A DNA stretch of 64,000 bases from positions 62,001 to 126,000 of the forward strand of contig NZ_JQCL01000057.1 in assembly GCF_001438845.1 (NCBI RefSeq). The letters run 5' to 3'. This DNA comes from Lactiplantibacillus xiangfangensis (GTDB lineage: Bacteria; Bacillota; Bacilli; Lactobacillales; Lactobacillaceae). Below, piece after piece: positions 1-7,132 of this stretch (position 1 is the stretch's first letter; each line of letters begins with the position of its first letter). Under the pieces are notes generated by a model that was given only the letters and a program-made list of their open reading frames with translations, made no database searches and had not been told where the DNA came from. A program made the translations under genes and the position numbers.

Positions 1-184
1 TTGGATCCTTCATTAATAACCATAAAATCAAATAAACGATGATTCCTGGAAACACGGGTGTAATAGATAAAACAACAAATAGTAGCCGTGCGACGTTAGC
101 ATTCCAGTTGAAATGTTCAGCCAGTCCACCGACAACGCCAGCAAAGACGCGGTCGTGTGCTGAACGATGAATATTAATTTTCAT
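1..184 (-). CDS. PspC-domain envelope-stress protein (3' truncated by window edge)
   Basis: The first 61 codons of a minus-strand gene are visible, starting at an ATG at 184 behind a GGGG Shine-Dalgarno; no stop is reached before base 1. The N-terminus (R-S-x-x-D-R-x-F-A-G-V-x-G-G-L-A-E-H-F) followed by one hydrophobic helix ending at L-W-L-L-M is the classic PspC fold: a basic cytoplasmic strand and then a membrane segment. PspC family proteins are small inner-membrane stress proteins. Only the family is recognisable; the partner genes lie outside the window. Confidence 0.8.
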   Translation of the reverse strand, partial: MKINIHRSAHDRVFAGVVGGLAEHFNWNANVARLLFVVLSITPVFPGIIVYLILWLLMKDP

Positions 185-279
185 AGTTTAGTACCCCTTT
201 TTAAATTACTACACTTAATGTAGCAGGTTTACTTACAAACGGCCACTAATTCGCATAGGGTTTAAGAATTAACTAGCAA

Positions 280-306
280 TTAGCAGTCCAACATCTGGAG
301 TGCTAA
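280..306 (+). promoter_or_regulatory. CIRCE operator (HrcA site) upstream of hsp20
   Basis: TTAGCAGTC, nine bases, then GAGTGCTAA. This is the CIRCE inverted repeat (TTAGCACTC-N9-GAGTGCTAA) with a single mismatch in the left arm. It lies just upstream of a possible -35 (TTGCAT, 311-316) and about 120 bp before the hsp20 start. HrcA repression is inferred from the motif. Confidence 0.85.
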
Positions 307-348
307 TTGCTTGCATCGATAAATAAAGCTGGTAGTATATAAGTCGAA

Positions 349-365
349 GGTCAGGAAAGGTCAAA
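349..365 (+). promoter_or_regulatory. CtsR operator-like direct repeat
   Basis: GGTCAGG-AAA-GGTCAAA matches the CtsR heptad direct repeat (RGTCAAA-NAN-RGTCAAA), with two mismatches in the first heptad. It falls just after a plausible -10 (TAGTAT, 333-338), where a repressor would block transcription. With the CIRCE site upstream, the gene appears to be under dual class I and class III heat-shock control. Confidence 0.75.
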
Positions 366-427
366 TAAAATAAAACCGCCGGCCCGTATAATTAGCCAAG
401 CATTATGAATGAAAGGGGACTGTTAGT

Positions 428-850
428 ATGGCTAACACTTTAATGAACAAAAATGATTTTGGTATGTTGGATCCTTTTGCACGAATGGCGCAGGATTTCT
501 GGGCACCGTTTACTAGTATGGATCAAGCGTTGAAGACGGACATTGATGAAACGGATGACCGTTATCAAGTTAAGGTCGACGTTCCAGGAATTGATAAGCA
601 GGACGTTAAGTTAGATTACCGCGACAACGTATTGTCGATCAAAGTTCAAAAGAACAGCTTTGTTGATCATGAAGACAAAGATCAAAACGTTGTCTTGAAT
701 GAACGTCATGCTGGCACGTTACAACGTCAGTACGTTTTACCAAACGTCGCCGCTGATAAGATCAGTGCGACCCAAACGGCTGGTGTTTTGACGATCACGT
801 TACCTAAGACGGCACCCGCAAAAGATGCTGGTCACATTGAAATTCAGTAA
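428..850 (+). CDS. hsp20: Small heat-shock protein, Hsp20/alpha-crystallin family
   Basis: A 140-residue cytoplasmic holdase chaperone that binds unfolding proteins without using ATP. The N-terminal arm (about 1-37, with the lactobacillar start M-A-N-x-L-M-N and a D-P-F-A-R-M segment) is followed by an alpha-crystallin domain (about 38-128). That domain contains D-V-P-G-I at 51-55 and the conserved A-G-V-L-T-I-T-L-P-K near 118-127. The ATG follows AAAGGGGA at good spacing. A CIRCE and a CtsR-like site precede it and a strong hairpin terminator follows, so it is monocistronic. It resembles one of the several sHSPs of L. plantarum; which paralogue it is was not checked. Confidence 0.95.
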   Translation: MANTLMNKNDFGMLDPFARMAQDFWAPFTSMDQALKTDIDETDDRYQVKVDVPGIDKQDVKLDYRDNVLSIKVQKNSFVDHEDKDQNVVLNERHAGTLQRQYVLPNVAADKISATQTAGVLTITLPKTAPAKDAGHIEIQ

Positions 851-868
851 TTAACGTTATAGATAGTT

Positions 869-908
869 AAAAAGCACGCGTCCGTAATCACACGGACGCG
901 TGCTTTTT
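869..908 (+). terminator. Rho-independent terminator after hsp20
   Basis: A perfect 17-bp stem (869-885 with 892-908) has a six-base loop and ends in TTTTT. It is symmetrical enough to act in both directions. Confidence 0.95.
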
Positions 909-933
909 GCTGTCTCGGTGAACACACCCAAAA

Positions 934-947
934 ATTTCCCGGGAAAT
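934..947. promoter_or_regulatory. Perfect 14-bp palindrome ATTTCCCGGGAAAT, copy 1
   Basis: This palindrome is repeated exactly at 17134-17147. Each copy sits just downstream of a terminator and about 90 bp ahead of a plus-strand gene (MFS exporter here, SDR there). It is a candidate operator for a shared but unidentified regulator. Confidence 0.5.
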
Positions 948-1035
948 AGCTGTAATTTCGTGCAAAAAATATGATAAGCTAATTATCATGACACTTACTG
1001 AAAATTAGTTGTTACTAGATTTGGAGATGACAGAC

Positions 1036-2268
1036 GTGGATGACGCAGAACGTGAGCGCGGACCATGGCATCGTAATTTAATTGTTCTATGGTTTTGTAC
1101 GTTTGTTGCCGGGATGGCTTTTAGTGAAATTATGCCATTCCTTTCATTATTCGTTAGTCAATTAGGTGATTTTACTAAGGCGCAGGTCACGTTTTATAGT
1201 GGTTTGGCCTTTGCTGCGGACTACGCGATTTCTGCAATCTCAGCCCCGTTATGGGGAATCATTGCGGATAAAAAAGGCCGTAAGATTATGCTGTTACGGG
1301 CTTCACTCGGAATGGCCGTTGCGATGGGGTTAATGGGATTTGTGACCAGCGTTTGGCAATTGATTGCTTTACGGGCGCTTCAAGGCGTTTTTGCGGGCTT
1401 TATTTCTAACGCGCAGGCGCTAGTGGCCTCACAGACCCCGCGCCAATATAGTGGCCGGGCGCTCAGCACTTTGATTACTGGGGCCGTTAGTGGGCAATTG
1501 TTCGGACCAGTTATTGGTGGCTTTTTAGCTCAATTGTTTTCCATTCGCAATACCTTCTTCATTACGGCGGGCCTCTTGATGGTCGCATTTTTGATGAGCT
1601 TGATCTTTGTTCAGGAGCACTTTAAGCCGGTGGAACATCATCGGCAACCGGGTGAGAGTCGTAACCCGTTAGCGGCGTTTAAAAATCCAATGCTGATCAT
1701 CGTTATGCTTTGTTCAACGGCAATTGTTCAATTTGGGAATGCGTCAATTGCGCCCATCATTAGCCTGTATGTGCGAGAACTAATGAATTACCGTGGCCCC
1801 ATTACGGTGGTTGCGGGAATTATTGCCGCGCTTCCCGGGATTTCTAACATTATTGCTGCGCCCCGGTTAGGACGTTATGGCGATCATCATGGTTCGGGAC
1901 GTGTACTTGTCTTCGGCTATATTTTTGCGGTCATTATGTACTTCCCACAGGGGATTGTAACGAGTGTCATTGCACTTGGAATACTGCGATTTGCGATTGG
2001 AATTTCTGATGGTGCGTTGTACCCGGAGATTCAAACGGTTTTAACCAAAAATACGCCAGTCCACTTAACGTCGACGGTCTTTAGCTATAATCAATCGTTT
2101 CAAGCGATTGGGAATATGCTGGGGGCGTTACTAGGCGGGCTTGTCGCAGGTTGGTTTAATTATAATGCCGTCTTTATCATGACGGCGGTGTTGTTGTTGA
2201 TCAACTTGGGATTAGTCTTGTGGTTAGTACCCGATATTTGGAAAAGAGAAAAACGAAGTACCGAGTAA
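1036..2268 (+). CDS. MFS multidrug efflux transporter (MdtG/YfmO-like)
   Basis: A proton-driven major facilitator of 410 residues with about 12 hydrophobic segments. The cytoplasmic loop motif G-I-I-A-D-K-K-G-R-K near residues 74-83 is the MFS motif A; G-x-x-x-G-P-x-x-G-G-F in TM5 is the drug/proton antiporter signature. The frame stays open back to a TTG at 1009, but that codon has no Shine-Dalgarno. I chose GTG 1036 because GGAG at 1023-1026 sits nine bases ahead; ATG 1027 overlaps that site. A palindrome lies 89 bp upstream and a terminator follows. The substrate cannot be told from sequence. Confidence 0.85.
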   Translation: MDDAERERGPWHRNLIVLWFCTFVAGMAFSEIMPFLSLFVSQLGDFTKAQVTFYSGLAFAADYAISAISAPLWGIIADKKGRKIMLLRASLGMAVAMGLMGFVTSVWQLIALRALQGVFAGFISNAQALVASQTPRQYSGRALSTLITGAVSGQLFGPVIGGFLAQLFSIRNTFFITAGLLMVAFLMSLIFVQEHFKPVEHHRQPGESRNPLAAFKNPMLIIVMLCSTAIVQFGNASIAPIISLYVRELMNYRGPITVVAGIIAALPGISNIIAAPRLGRYGDHHGSGRVLVFGYIFAVIMYFPQGIVTSVIALGILRFAIGISDGALYPEIQTVLTKNTPVHLTSTVFSYNQSFQAIGNMLGALLGGLVAGWFNYNAVFIMTAVLLLINLGLVLWLVPDIWKREKRSTE

Positions 2269-2274
2269 ATGATG

Positions 2275-2309
2275 AGCGTTTGGGGAGCAACAGTCCCAAG
2301 CGCTTTTTT
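2275..2309 (+). terminator. Rho-independent terminator after MFS gene
   Basis: The stem AGCGTTTGGGG pairs with CCCAAGCGCT (one G-T pair) and is followed by TTTTTT. Confidence 0.85.
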
Positions 2310-2411
2310 GATGAGGATAATTTTTGGCAGAAAAAATCATTGTCTTCGAGTAGGTCGAAGGGGCTAAACTAGCCATATTTCAATTATAGAAGTTATGTAG
2401 AGGTGTTAAAT

Positions 2412-2537
2412 ATGGCAATTATTCAAATCTTAATGGTCGTACTAGTAGCAACTGGGTTACTTACTTTAGTGGGGGACCCCACCGTTCATGTGCAACCACA
2501 ACGGATCAAACAGCATCAATTAAATCACAAACACTAA
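2412..2537 (+). CDS. Tiny single-pass membrane peptide (41 aa)
   Basis: ATG at 2412 follows GAGGTG at seven bases. The product is 41 residues: a hydrophobic helix (about 3-20), then a short basic tail containing V-Q-P-Q-R-I-K-Q-H-Q. It stands alone between a terminator and an aldo/keto reductase gene. Architecture and tail resemble the 43-residue peptide at 48284-48415. I recognise no family. The good ribosome site and the hydrophobic/basic layout are the only coding evidence, so it could still be chance. Confidence 0.55.
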   Translation: MAIIQILMVVLVATGLLTLVGDPTVHVQPQRIKQHQLNHKH

Positions 2538-2664
2538 CGGATAACGATTGTTCTCCGGTAATGAGCAGTTCCCGTAGAGTGGGTAAAATGTTTGACCCAC
2601 TCAATACTGGGAGTAAACTGGGTTAGGATAACGAAATAATACTGATTATGATAGGAGCGATTGA

Positions 2665-3537
2665 ATGACAACAATTAATGCAGCTAATGCGGGAACGTAT
2701 TCGTTTGATGATCAGTTCAAGGTTAATCGGCTTGGGTACGGCACCATGCAATTAACGGGTCCTGGAACTTGGGGTCCCTATGCTGATCCTGAAAATGGAA
2801 TCAAGGTTATTAAAAAGGCTTTGGAATACGGCGTCAACTTCTTTGACACGGCGGATTCGTACGGGCCATGGTTTGCGGATCGGTACTTAGCAGCCGGCTT
2901 AAGTGGTGCGCAAAATCGCGATCAAATTTTTATTTCGGATAAGGTTGGTCAAACGCGGCAAGGGCCAAATATTTGGACGCCGCATGGTGAACCTAACTAT
3001 CTGCGGCAACAAGTAGAAGTTTCAATGATGACCTTAGGAATCGATCATGAAGACCTCGTATTCTTACACCGAATCGATGATCATTTTTCAATTGCGGATC
3101 AAGTTGGTGAATTGAAGCAGTTACAAGACGAAGGCAAGATTAAACATATCGGGTTGAGCCAGGTCACCGTGGACCAAATCAAAGAGGCTCAAAAAGTGGC
3201 TAAAATCGATGCGATTGAAAACTTGTTCAACGTTTCAGATCATCGTGATGACGACGTGGTTGATTACGCGGCTTCACAAAACATGGCGTTCTTGCCGTGG
3301 TTCCCGTTAGCAACCGGTGAACTGGCACAGCCAGGTAGTGTACTGAGTACCATGGCACAAAAATACCAAGTTAGTCCTGCGCAAATTGCGTTAGCTTGGT
3401 TGTTGAAGCGGTCGGATAATATTTTGCCAATTCCTGGGACGAGTTCCGTGGAACATTTGGCAGATAACGTTGCAGCCGCAAACGTTGAATTATCGACGGC
3501 CGACTTTAATGGGTTGAGCCAATTGAGTCAAAAATAA
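2665..3537 (+). CDS. Aldo/keto reductase family oxidoreductase
   Basis: A 290-residue cytoplasmic NADPH-dependent carbonyl reductase of TIM-barrel fold. The catalytic tetrad is visible as D61 and Y66 (D-T-A-D-S-Y), K93 (S-D-K-V-G) and H135 (F-L-H-R-I-D). The C-terminal P-I-P-G-T-S-S-V-E-H-L is the usual cofactor-binding strand. Start ATG 2665 follows AGGAG at a normal distance. The gene stands alone, with a hairpin terminator behind it. The substrate is unknown; the family reduces sugar-derived and aliphatic aldehydes and ketones. Confidence 0.9.
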   Translation: MTTINAANAGTYSFDDQFKVNRLGYGTMQLTGPGTWGPYADPENGIKVIKKALEYGVNFFDTADSYGPWFADRYLAAGLSGAQNRDQIFISDKVGQTRQGPNIWTPHGEPNYLRQQVEVSMMTLGIDHEDLVFLHRIDDHFSIADQVGELKQLQDEGKIKHIGLSQVTVDQIKEAQKVAKIDAIENLFNVSDHRDDDVVDYAASQNMAFLPWFPLATGELAQPGSVLSTMAQKYQVSPAQIALAWLLKRSDNILPIPGTSSVEHLADNVAAANVELSTADFNGLSQLSQK

Positions 3538-3558
3538 TCACAATATGAAATTATTATA

Positions 3559-3607
3559 ACCGCCCAAGATAAAGCCGTTCGCTGGTTTCATCTTGGACGG
3601 TTTGTTT
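3559..3607 (+). terminator. Rho-independent terminator after aldo/keto reductase
   Basis: ACCGCCCAAGAT pairs with ATCTTGGACGGT (one mismatch) and is followed by a T-rich tract. Confidence 0.75.
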
Positions 3608-3673
3608 GTGATGCTTGTTTTCAAAACGCCCTGTGGTTAAAATGGATAAACAGATTGAGAGAGGATCGATGAA

Positions 3674-4129
3674 ATGAGTACACGACTAATGAGTGACCAC
3701 CCAGCAATTTATTTGGCGGGTCCTTGGTTTACGCCGGGACAACCCGAACGATTAGCAAAAATCGAGCGGTTAATGGATGATATGGGGCTGACCTACTACA
3801 GTCCGCGACTGGACGGCATTGATTTGACGCCTGATGCGACTGAAGCAGACCGAAACACAGTCTTTGCGGACAACGTGTTGCATTTAAAACGGGCTAAGTT
3901 AGTGGTCGCCGTTGTTGATGGTTTTGACACTGGCACAATTTGGGAAACTGGAACAGCGTATGGTCTGGATATTCCAGTGGCCTACTATGGTGAAACTTTA
4001 GGTGAGGGCACCTTTAACGTGATGTTAGCAAAATCTGGGAAGGCCACGATTGAAAATATGACCGATTTAAAAGCTTTTTTACAAGATCCAACCTCGGATG
4101 CGTTTCAATATACGGGTACGATTCGTTAA
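3674..4129 (+). CDS. Nucleoside 2-deoxyribosyltransferase
   Basis: A 151-residue enzyme of the NDT family (usual length about 150-160) that swaps the base on 2'-deoxynucleosides for purine and pyrimidine salvage in lactobacilli. The N-terminal strand I-Y-L-A-G-P-W-F (12-19) is the family entry motif. D-G-x-D-T-G-T-I-W-E-T-G (82-93) carries the expected nucleophile at E91. GAGAGAGG lies about ten bases upstream of the ATG. The gene is convergent with the YczE-like gene, with a palindromic repeat between them. Base specificity (purine-only type I or general type II) cannot be assigned here. Confidence 0.88.
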   Translation: MSTRLMSDHPAIYLAGPWFTPGQPERLAKIERLMDDMGLTYYSPRLDGIDLTPDATEADRNTVFADNVLHLKRAKLVVAVVDGFDTGTIWETGTAYGLDIPVAYYGETLGEGTFNVMLAKSGKATIENMTDLKAFLQDPTSDAFQYTGTIR

Positions 4130-4153
4130 TCTTGAATGAACAGTCAAGATAAG

Positions 4154-4272
4154 AAACGTGGTCCAAAAGGCAGTTTGTTTCGCTTAACCCGAAATCAGCG
4201 ACCGTTCTAAACCCAAGAATAATCACTGATTTCACGTTAATGCTCACAAACTAACCGTCTTTTGGGCCACTC
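4154..4272. repeat. Dispersed hairpin repeat, type A, copy 1
   Basis: An element of about 120 bp whose reverse complement aligns along its whole length with the copy at 24295-24417. Outer arms (GTGGTCCAAAAGGC and its complement) enclose an inner inverted repeat. Between copies the inner stem changes in both arms (GAAATCAG/CTGATTTC here, GAAAGCAG/CTGCTTTC there), so pairing is kept. It lies between two convergent genes and could double as a bidirectional terminator. Confidence 0.8.
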
Positions 4273-4274
4273 TT

Positions 4275-4952
4275 TTATCGTGAATTGAATTTAAAGTTAT
4301 GAACGAGCTTTGGAAAGATATACTGATCAGCAGCGGCAATGATGACACCGTTCATCAGGATCGAGTAGAGGGTCCCAATGTTCACGGCCAAAACTCGATG
4401 GGTGATCACAAAGGTTATTAAAATAACGATAATTGGTGGGACGAAGTCGATCAACTGCGATGCGGTTGCGTTTTCCTTTAAATACATAAAACGCAAAATG
4501 TTCGTTGTATCATCGTTAGGGTGCATAAAGATGTTAGCGCGTTGGTACATCGAAATGGCAATGCAAAAGGCAGAGACACCTAAAATCGATAGAAGCATGC
4601 GCACAAACCATGGTAGCGCGGGCACCCCGAGCCATGTAAAACCTTTGATAAAAATATCAATAAAATAGCTAAAAACTAGCACGTAGACGATCTCGCCCCC
4701 GAAGCGAGGTAAGTCTATGTGCCGAATCAGCACTTGATTAGTCAGTGCGTTGATCAAGCCAATGATGAACAGCAAGATACCGACGTCCGGACCAAAGGCA
4801 GCGTGTAAGTTGACCGCTGCGGCCGTCCAAATGCCGCTGCCGACATTGGAAGTCACGCACAGTGCGTTACCGCAGGCGTTTAAAGCCAAACTAAAAATTA
4901 ATGCGATGATTCGGGTGGGTAACGTATTACGAGTAGGACCGTTTACCGGCAA
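4275..4952 (-). CDS. YczE/YitT-like integral membrane protein
   Basis: A 225-residue protein with about five hydrophobic segments (near 13-33, 50-72, 85-103, 112-132 and 168-205). The N-terminal L-x-x-N-A-x-G-N-A-L followed by G-S-G-I-W is typical of the YczE group of uncharacterised transporter-like proteins. The start is TTG at 4952: GGAGGG stands six bases upstream and no better ATG exists. It is monocistronic and convergent with the deoxyribosyltransferase. The function is unknown; only the family is proposed. Confidence 0.75.
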   Translation of the reverse strand: MPVNGPTRNTLPTRIIALIFSLALNACGNALCVTSNVGSGIWTAAAVNLHAAFGPDVGILLFIIGLINALTNQVLIRHIDLPRFGGEIVYVLVFSYFIDIFIKGFTWLGVPALPWFVRMLLSILGVSAFCIAISMYQRANIFMHPNDDTTNILRFMYLKENATASQLIDFVPPIIVILITFVITHRVLAVNIGTLYSILMNGVIIAAADQYIFPKLVHNFKFNSR

Positions 4953-5076
4953 AAAAATCCCTCCAAAAATAATGATTCGATAGTTAATCTTAAAGCATTT
5001 AATGGGCTGGTAAAAGGGGCACAGCTCATAATATTAATAGAAAGTTTAAATGGTTTTTGATTTTATGATTAAAATA

Positions 5077-5120
5077 ATTCAAACTTTGCGACTAAACTAA
5101 CGCTAACGTAAAGTTTGAAT
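5077..5120. promoter_or_regulatory. Inverted repeat ATTCAAACTTT/AAAGTTTGAAT upstream of oleate hydratase
   Basis: Perfect 11-bp arms (5077-5087 and 5110-5120) are separated by 22 bases, with a further near-copy AAAGTTTAAAT at 5041-5051. It lies in the 344-bp gap between the divergent YczE-like and oleate hydratase genes and is a candidate operator for either. Apart from this and the oleate hydratase promoter I see nothing else in the gap. Confidence 0.4.
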
Positions 5121-5217
5121 GGCAAGCGATGGCGTTAATAACTAACGGTGTTATAGGATTATCGTGACAACACTTATTAAGCTTTTATGAAAAGAAGTAA
5201 AAATTTTCAGTTCAAAC

Positions 5218-5264
5218 TGGACAAGCACTATCCAAGTTGTATAATGTACCTGTAAGCGTTATCA
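5218..5264 (+). promoter_or_regulatory. Oleate hydratase promoter with overlapping cre site
   Basis: The -35 TGGACA (5218-5223), a 16-bp spacer and a perfect -10 TATAAT (5240-5245) are followed by TGTAAGCGTTATCA at 5251-5264. That motif fits the CcpA consensus TGNAANCGNWNNCA at every position. The cre covers the expected start point, so carbon catabolite repression is predicted. Confidence 0.75.
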
Positions 5265-5296
5265 AACATTGAAAAACCTATTTTGGGGGCGTTATT

Positions 5297-6991
5297 ATGG
5301 TTAAAAGTAAAGCAATTATGATTGGTGCCGGGCTATCAAACATGGCCGCGGCTGTATATTTGATTCAAGATGGTCATTGGGATGGCAAGGACATCACTTT
5401 CTACGGCGTTGATATGCATGGTGCTAACGATGGTGGTTCTACCACTGATTTTACCAATGAGTATTGGAACAAGAATCATCCGATGGAAAACACAACGGGT
5501 TACGTTGCCCGTGGTGGTCGGATGCTGAACTACCGGACGTACGTTGACTTAATGGATTTATTGGACCGGATTCCTTCCGTAACGGAACCAGGGATGACGG
5601 CCGCTGAGGATACGCGTGATTTTGACTCGAAACATCGGACTTACGACATTGCACGTTTGATGCAAGGTGGTAAGGGCATTATTGATGCAGGCAAGTTGGG
5701 CATGAATAACAAGGACCGGACGTTACTAAGCAAGTTAGTTTTGATGCCAGATAGCGAAGAAACTAAGCTCGATAACGTTTCAATTGCGGACTACTTCAAA
5801 GAAGACCCACATATGTTCCAGACCAATTTCTGGTACATGTGGGAAACCACGTTTGCATTCAGAACCCAAAGCTCCGTTCAGGAACTGCGGCGTTATATGC
5901 ACCAAATGATTTATGAATTCACACAAATTGAACATTTGGTTGGGGTTAACCGGACCCGTTACAATCAATTTGAAAGCATGATTTTACCACTGATCAAATA
6001 CTTGGAAGCTCAAGATGTCACCTTCATCGATAACAAGATTGTTAAAGACTGGAAGTTCAAAGACACCGAAATGCAAGACGAGATCACGGTCACTGGCTTA
6101 GTCGTTGAGGATGTTAAGAGTGGTGATACCGAAGAAGTTGAAGTGGACGACGATACTGCCGTGATCTTCACGAACGGGTCAATCACCGACTCCGCAACGA
6201 TGGGTGATTTCAACACACCAGCACCAGAAAACATGGAATACGGGCTCAGTGCGGCACTCTGGAAGAAAGCTACTGAACGTTTCTACAACTTAGGGACGCC
6301 AGACAAGTTCTTCAATGACCGCAATGCGAGTGAATGGTCCAGCTTCACGTTGACGACTAAGAACCACTTGTTCTTAAACGAAATCGTGCGGATCACCACT
6401 CAGGAACCCGGAAATGCGTTGAACTCCTTCCTTTCAACCACGCCAATTACGCCGTTGAATCAAAAGGATGTTAACATGTCGATCGTGGTTCACCATCAAC
6501 CACACTTTACGACCCAGAAGCCAAATGAAACGGTTCTTTGGGGCTACTTCCTCTACCCACGTCGTAAGGGTGAATTTGTACACAAGCCTTACATTGAAAT
6601 GACTGGGAAAGAAATGGCCCAAGAATTGATTGGCCAGTTATCCAAGGTTGATCCTGGTCCTGGTAACATTAAGGATAAGGAAAAAGAAATCATGGATAGC
6701 ATCATTAACAACATTCCTGTTTACATGCCATATGCCTCCGCACTCTTCAACAACCGGGCAAAGTCCGATCGTCCAGAAGTTTTGCCAAAGCATTCGACTA
6801 ACTTGGCCTTCACGGGTGAATTTGCGGAACAACCTTACCAGATGATCTTCACAGAACAAAGTGCGGTTCGTTCTGGTGAAATTGCCGCTTACCACTTTGC
6901 CGGTGTACCAATGGAAAACTTGGTTAAGACACCACGTTACGACAAGGATCCTAAGACCTTGCTCAAAGCAACTAAGAAAATGTTTAGCTAA
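5297..6991 (+). CDS. ohyA: Oleate hydratase (myosin-cross-reactive antigen family)
   Basis: A 564-residue FAD enzyme that adds water to the cis-9 double bond of oleic and linoleic acid to give 10-hydroxy fatty acids. This step detoxifies unsaturated fatty acids and starts the lactobacillar linoleate saturation pathway. The dinucleotide-binding motif I-G-A-G-L-S-N-M-A-A-A lies at residues 8-18. Family blocks Y-V-A-R-G-G-R-M-L and W-Y-M-W-E-T-T-F-A-F-R are present, and full length agrees with the family. GGGGG precedes the ATG. It is monocistronic, with a catabolite-controlled promoter and a terminator. Confidence 0.95.
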   Translation: MVKSKAIMIGAGLSNMAAAVYLIQDGHWDGKDITFYGVDMHGANDGGSTTDFTNEYWNKNHPMENTTGYVARGGRMLNYRTYVDLMDLLDRIPSVTEPGMTAAEDTRDFDSKHRTYDIARLMQGGKGIIDAGKLGMNNKDRTLLSKLVLMPDSEETKLDNVSIADYFKEDPHMFQTNFWYMWETTFAFRTQSSVQELRRYMHQMIYEFTQIEHLVGVNRTRYNQFESMILPLIKYLEAQDVTFIDNKIVKDWKFKDTEMQDEITVTGLVVEDVKSGDTEEVEVDDDTAVIFTNGSITDSATMGDFNTPAPENMEYGLSAALWKKATERFYNLGTPDKFFNDRNASEWSSFTLTTKNHLFLNEIVRITTQEPGNALNSFLSTTPITPLNQKDVNMSIVVHHQPHFTTQKPNETVLWGYFLYPRRKGEFVHKPYIEMTGKEMAQELIGQLSKVDPGPGNIKDKEKEIMDSIINNIPVYMPYASALFNNRAKSDRPEVLPKHSTNLAFTGEFAEQPYQMIFTEQSAVRSGEIAAYHFAGVPMENLVKTPRYDKDPKTLLKATKKMFS

Positions 6992-7012
6992 TTAATTAGC
7001 CATTAAAATATG

Positions 7013-7044
7013 AAACGGCGTTGTGCAATTGCACGGCGCCGTTT
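7013..7044 (+). terminator. Rho-independent terminator after ohyA
   Basis: AAACGGCG pairs with CGCCGTTT around an inner palindrome GTGCAATTGCAC, then TTGTTGT. Confidence 0.75.
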
Positions 7045-7132
7045 TGTTGTGTCTTTGGGGGTTCTTTCTGAAGACGTGACGGTAAGATATGGTATGCTAG
7101 AACGGCACCTTTTTAAGAGGGGAGTGGGCGCC

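Noticed and set aside
2576-2604. Hairpin GAGTGGGT...ACCCACTC as terminator or riboswitch
   Set aside because: There is no T run and no recognisable aptamer; the function is unclear, so it was not listed as a feature.
7010-7132. Upstream extension of the Cys-motif protein
   Set aside because: It starts inside the oleate hydratase terminator and encodes only low-complexity Arg-rich residues; the start at 7133 has a proper ribosome site.
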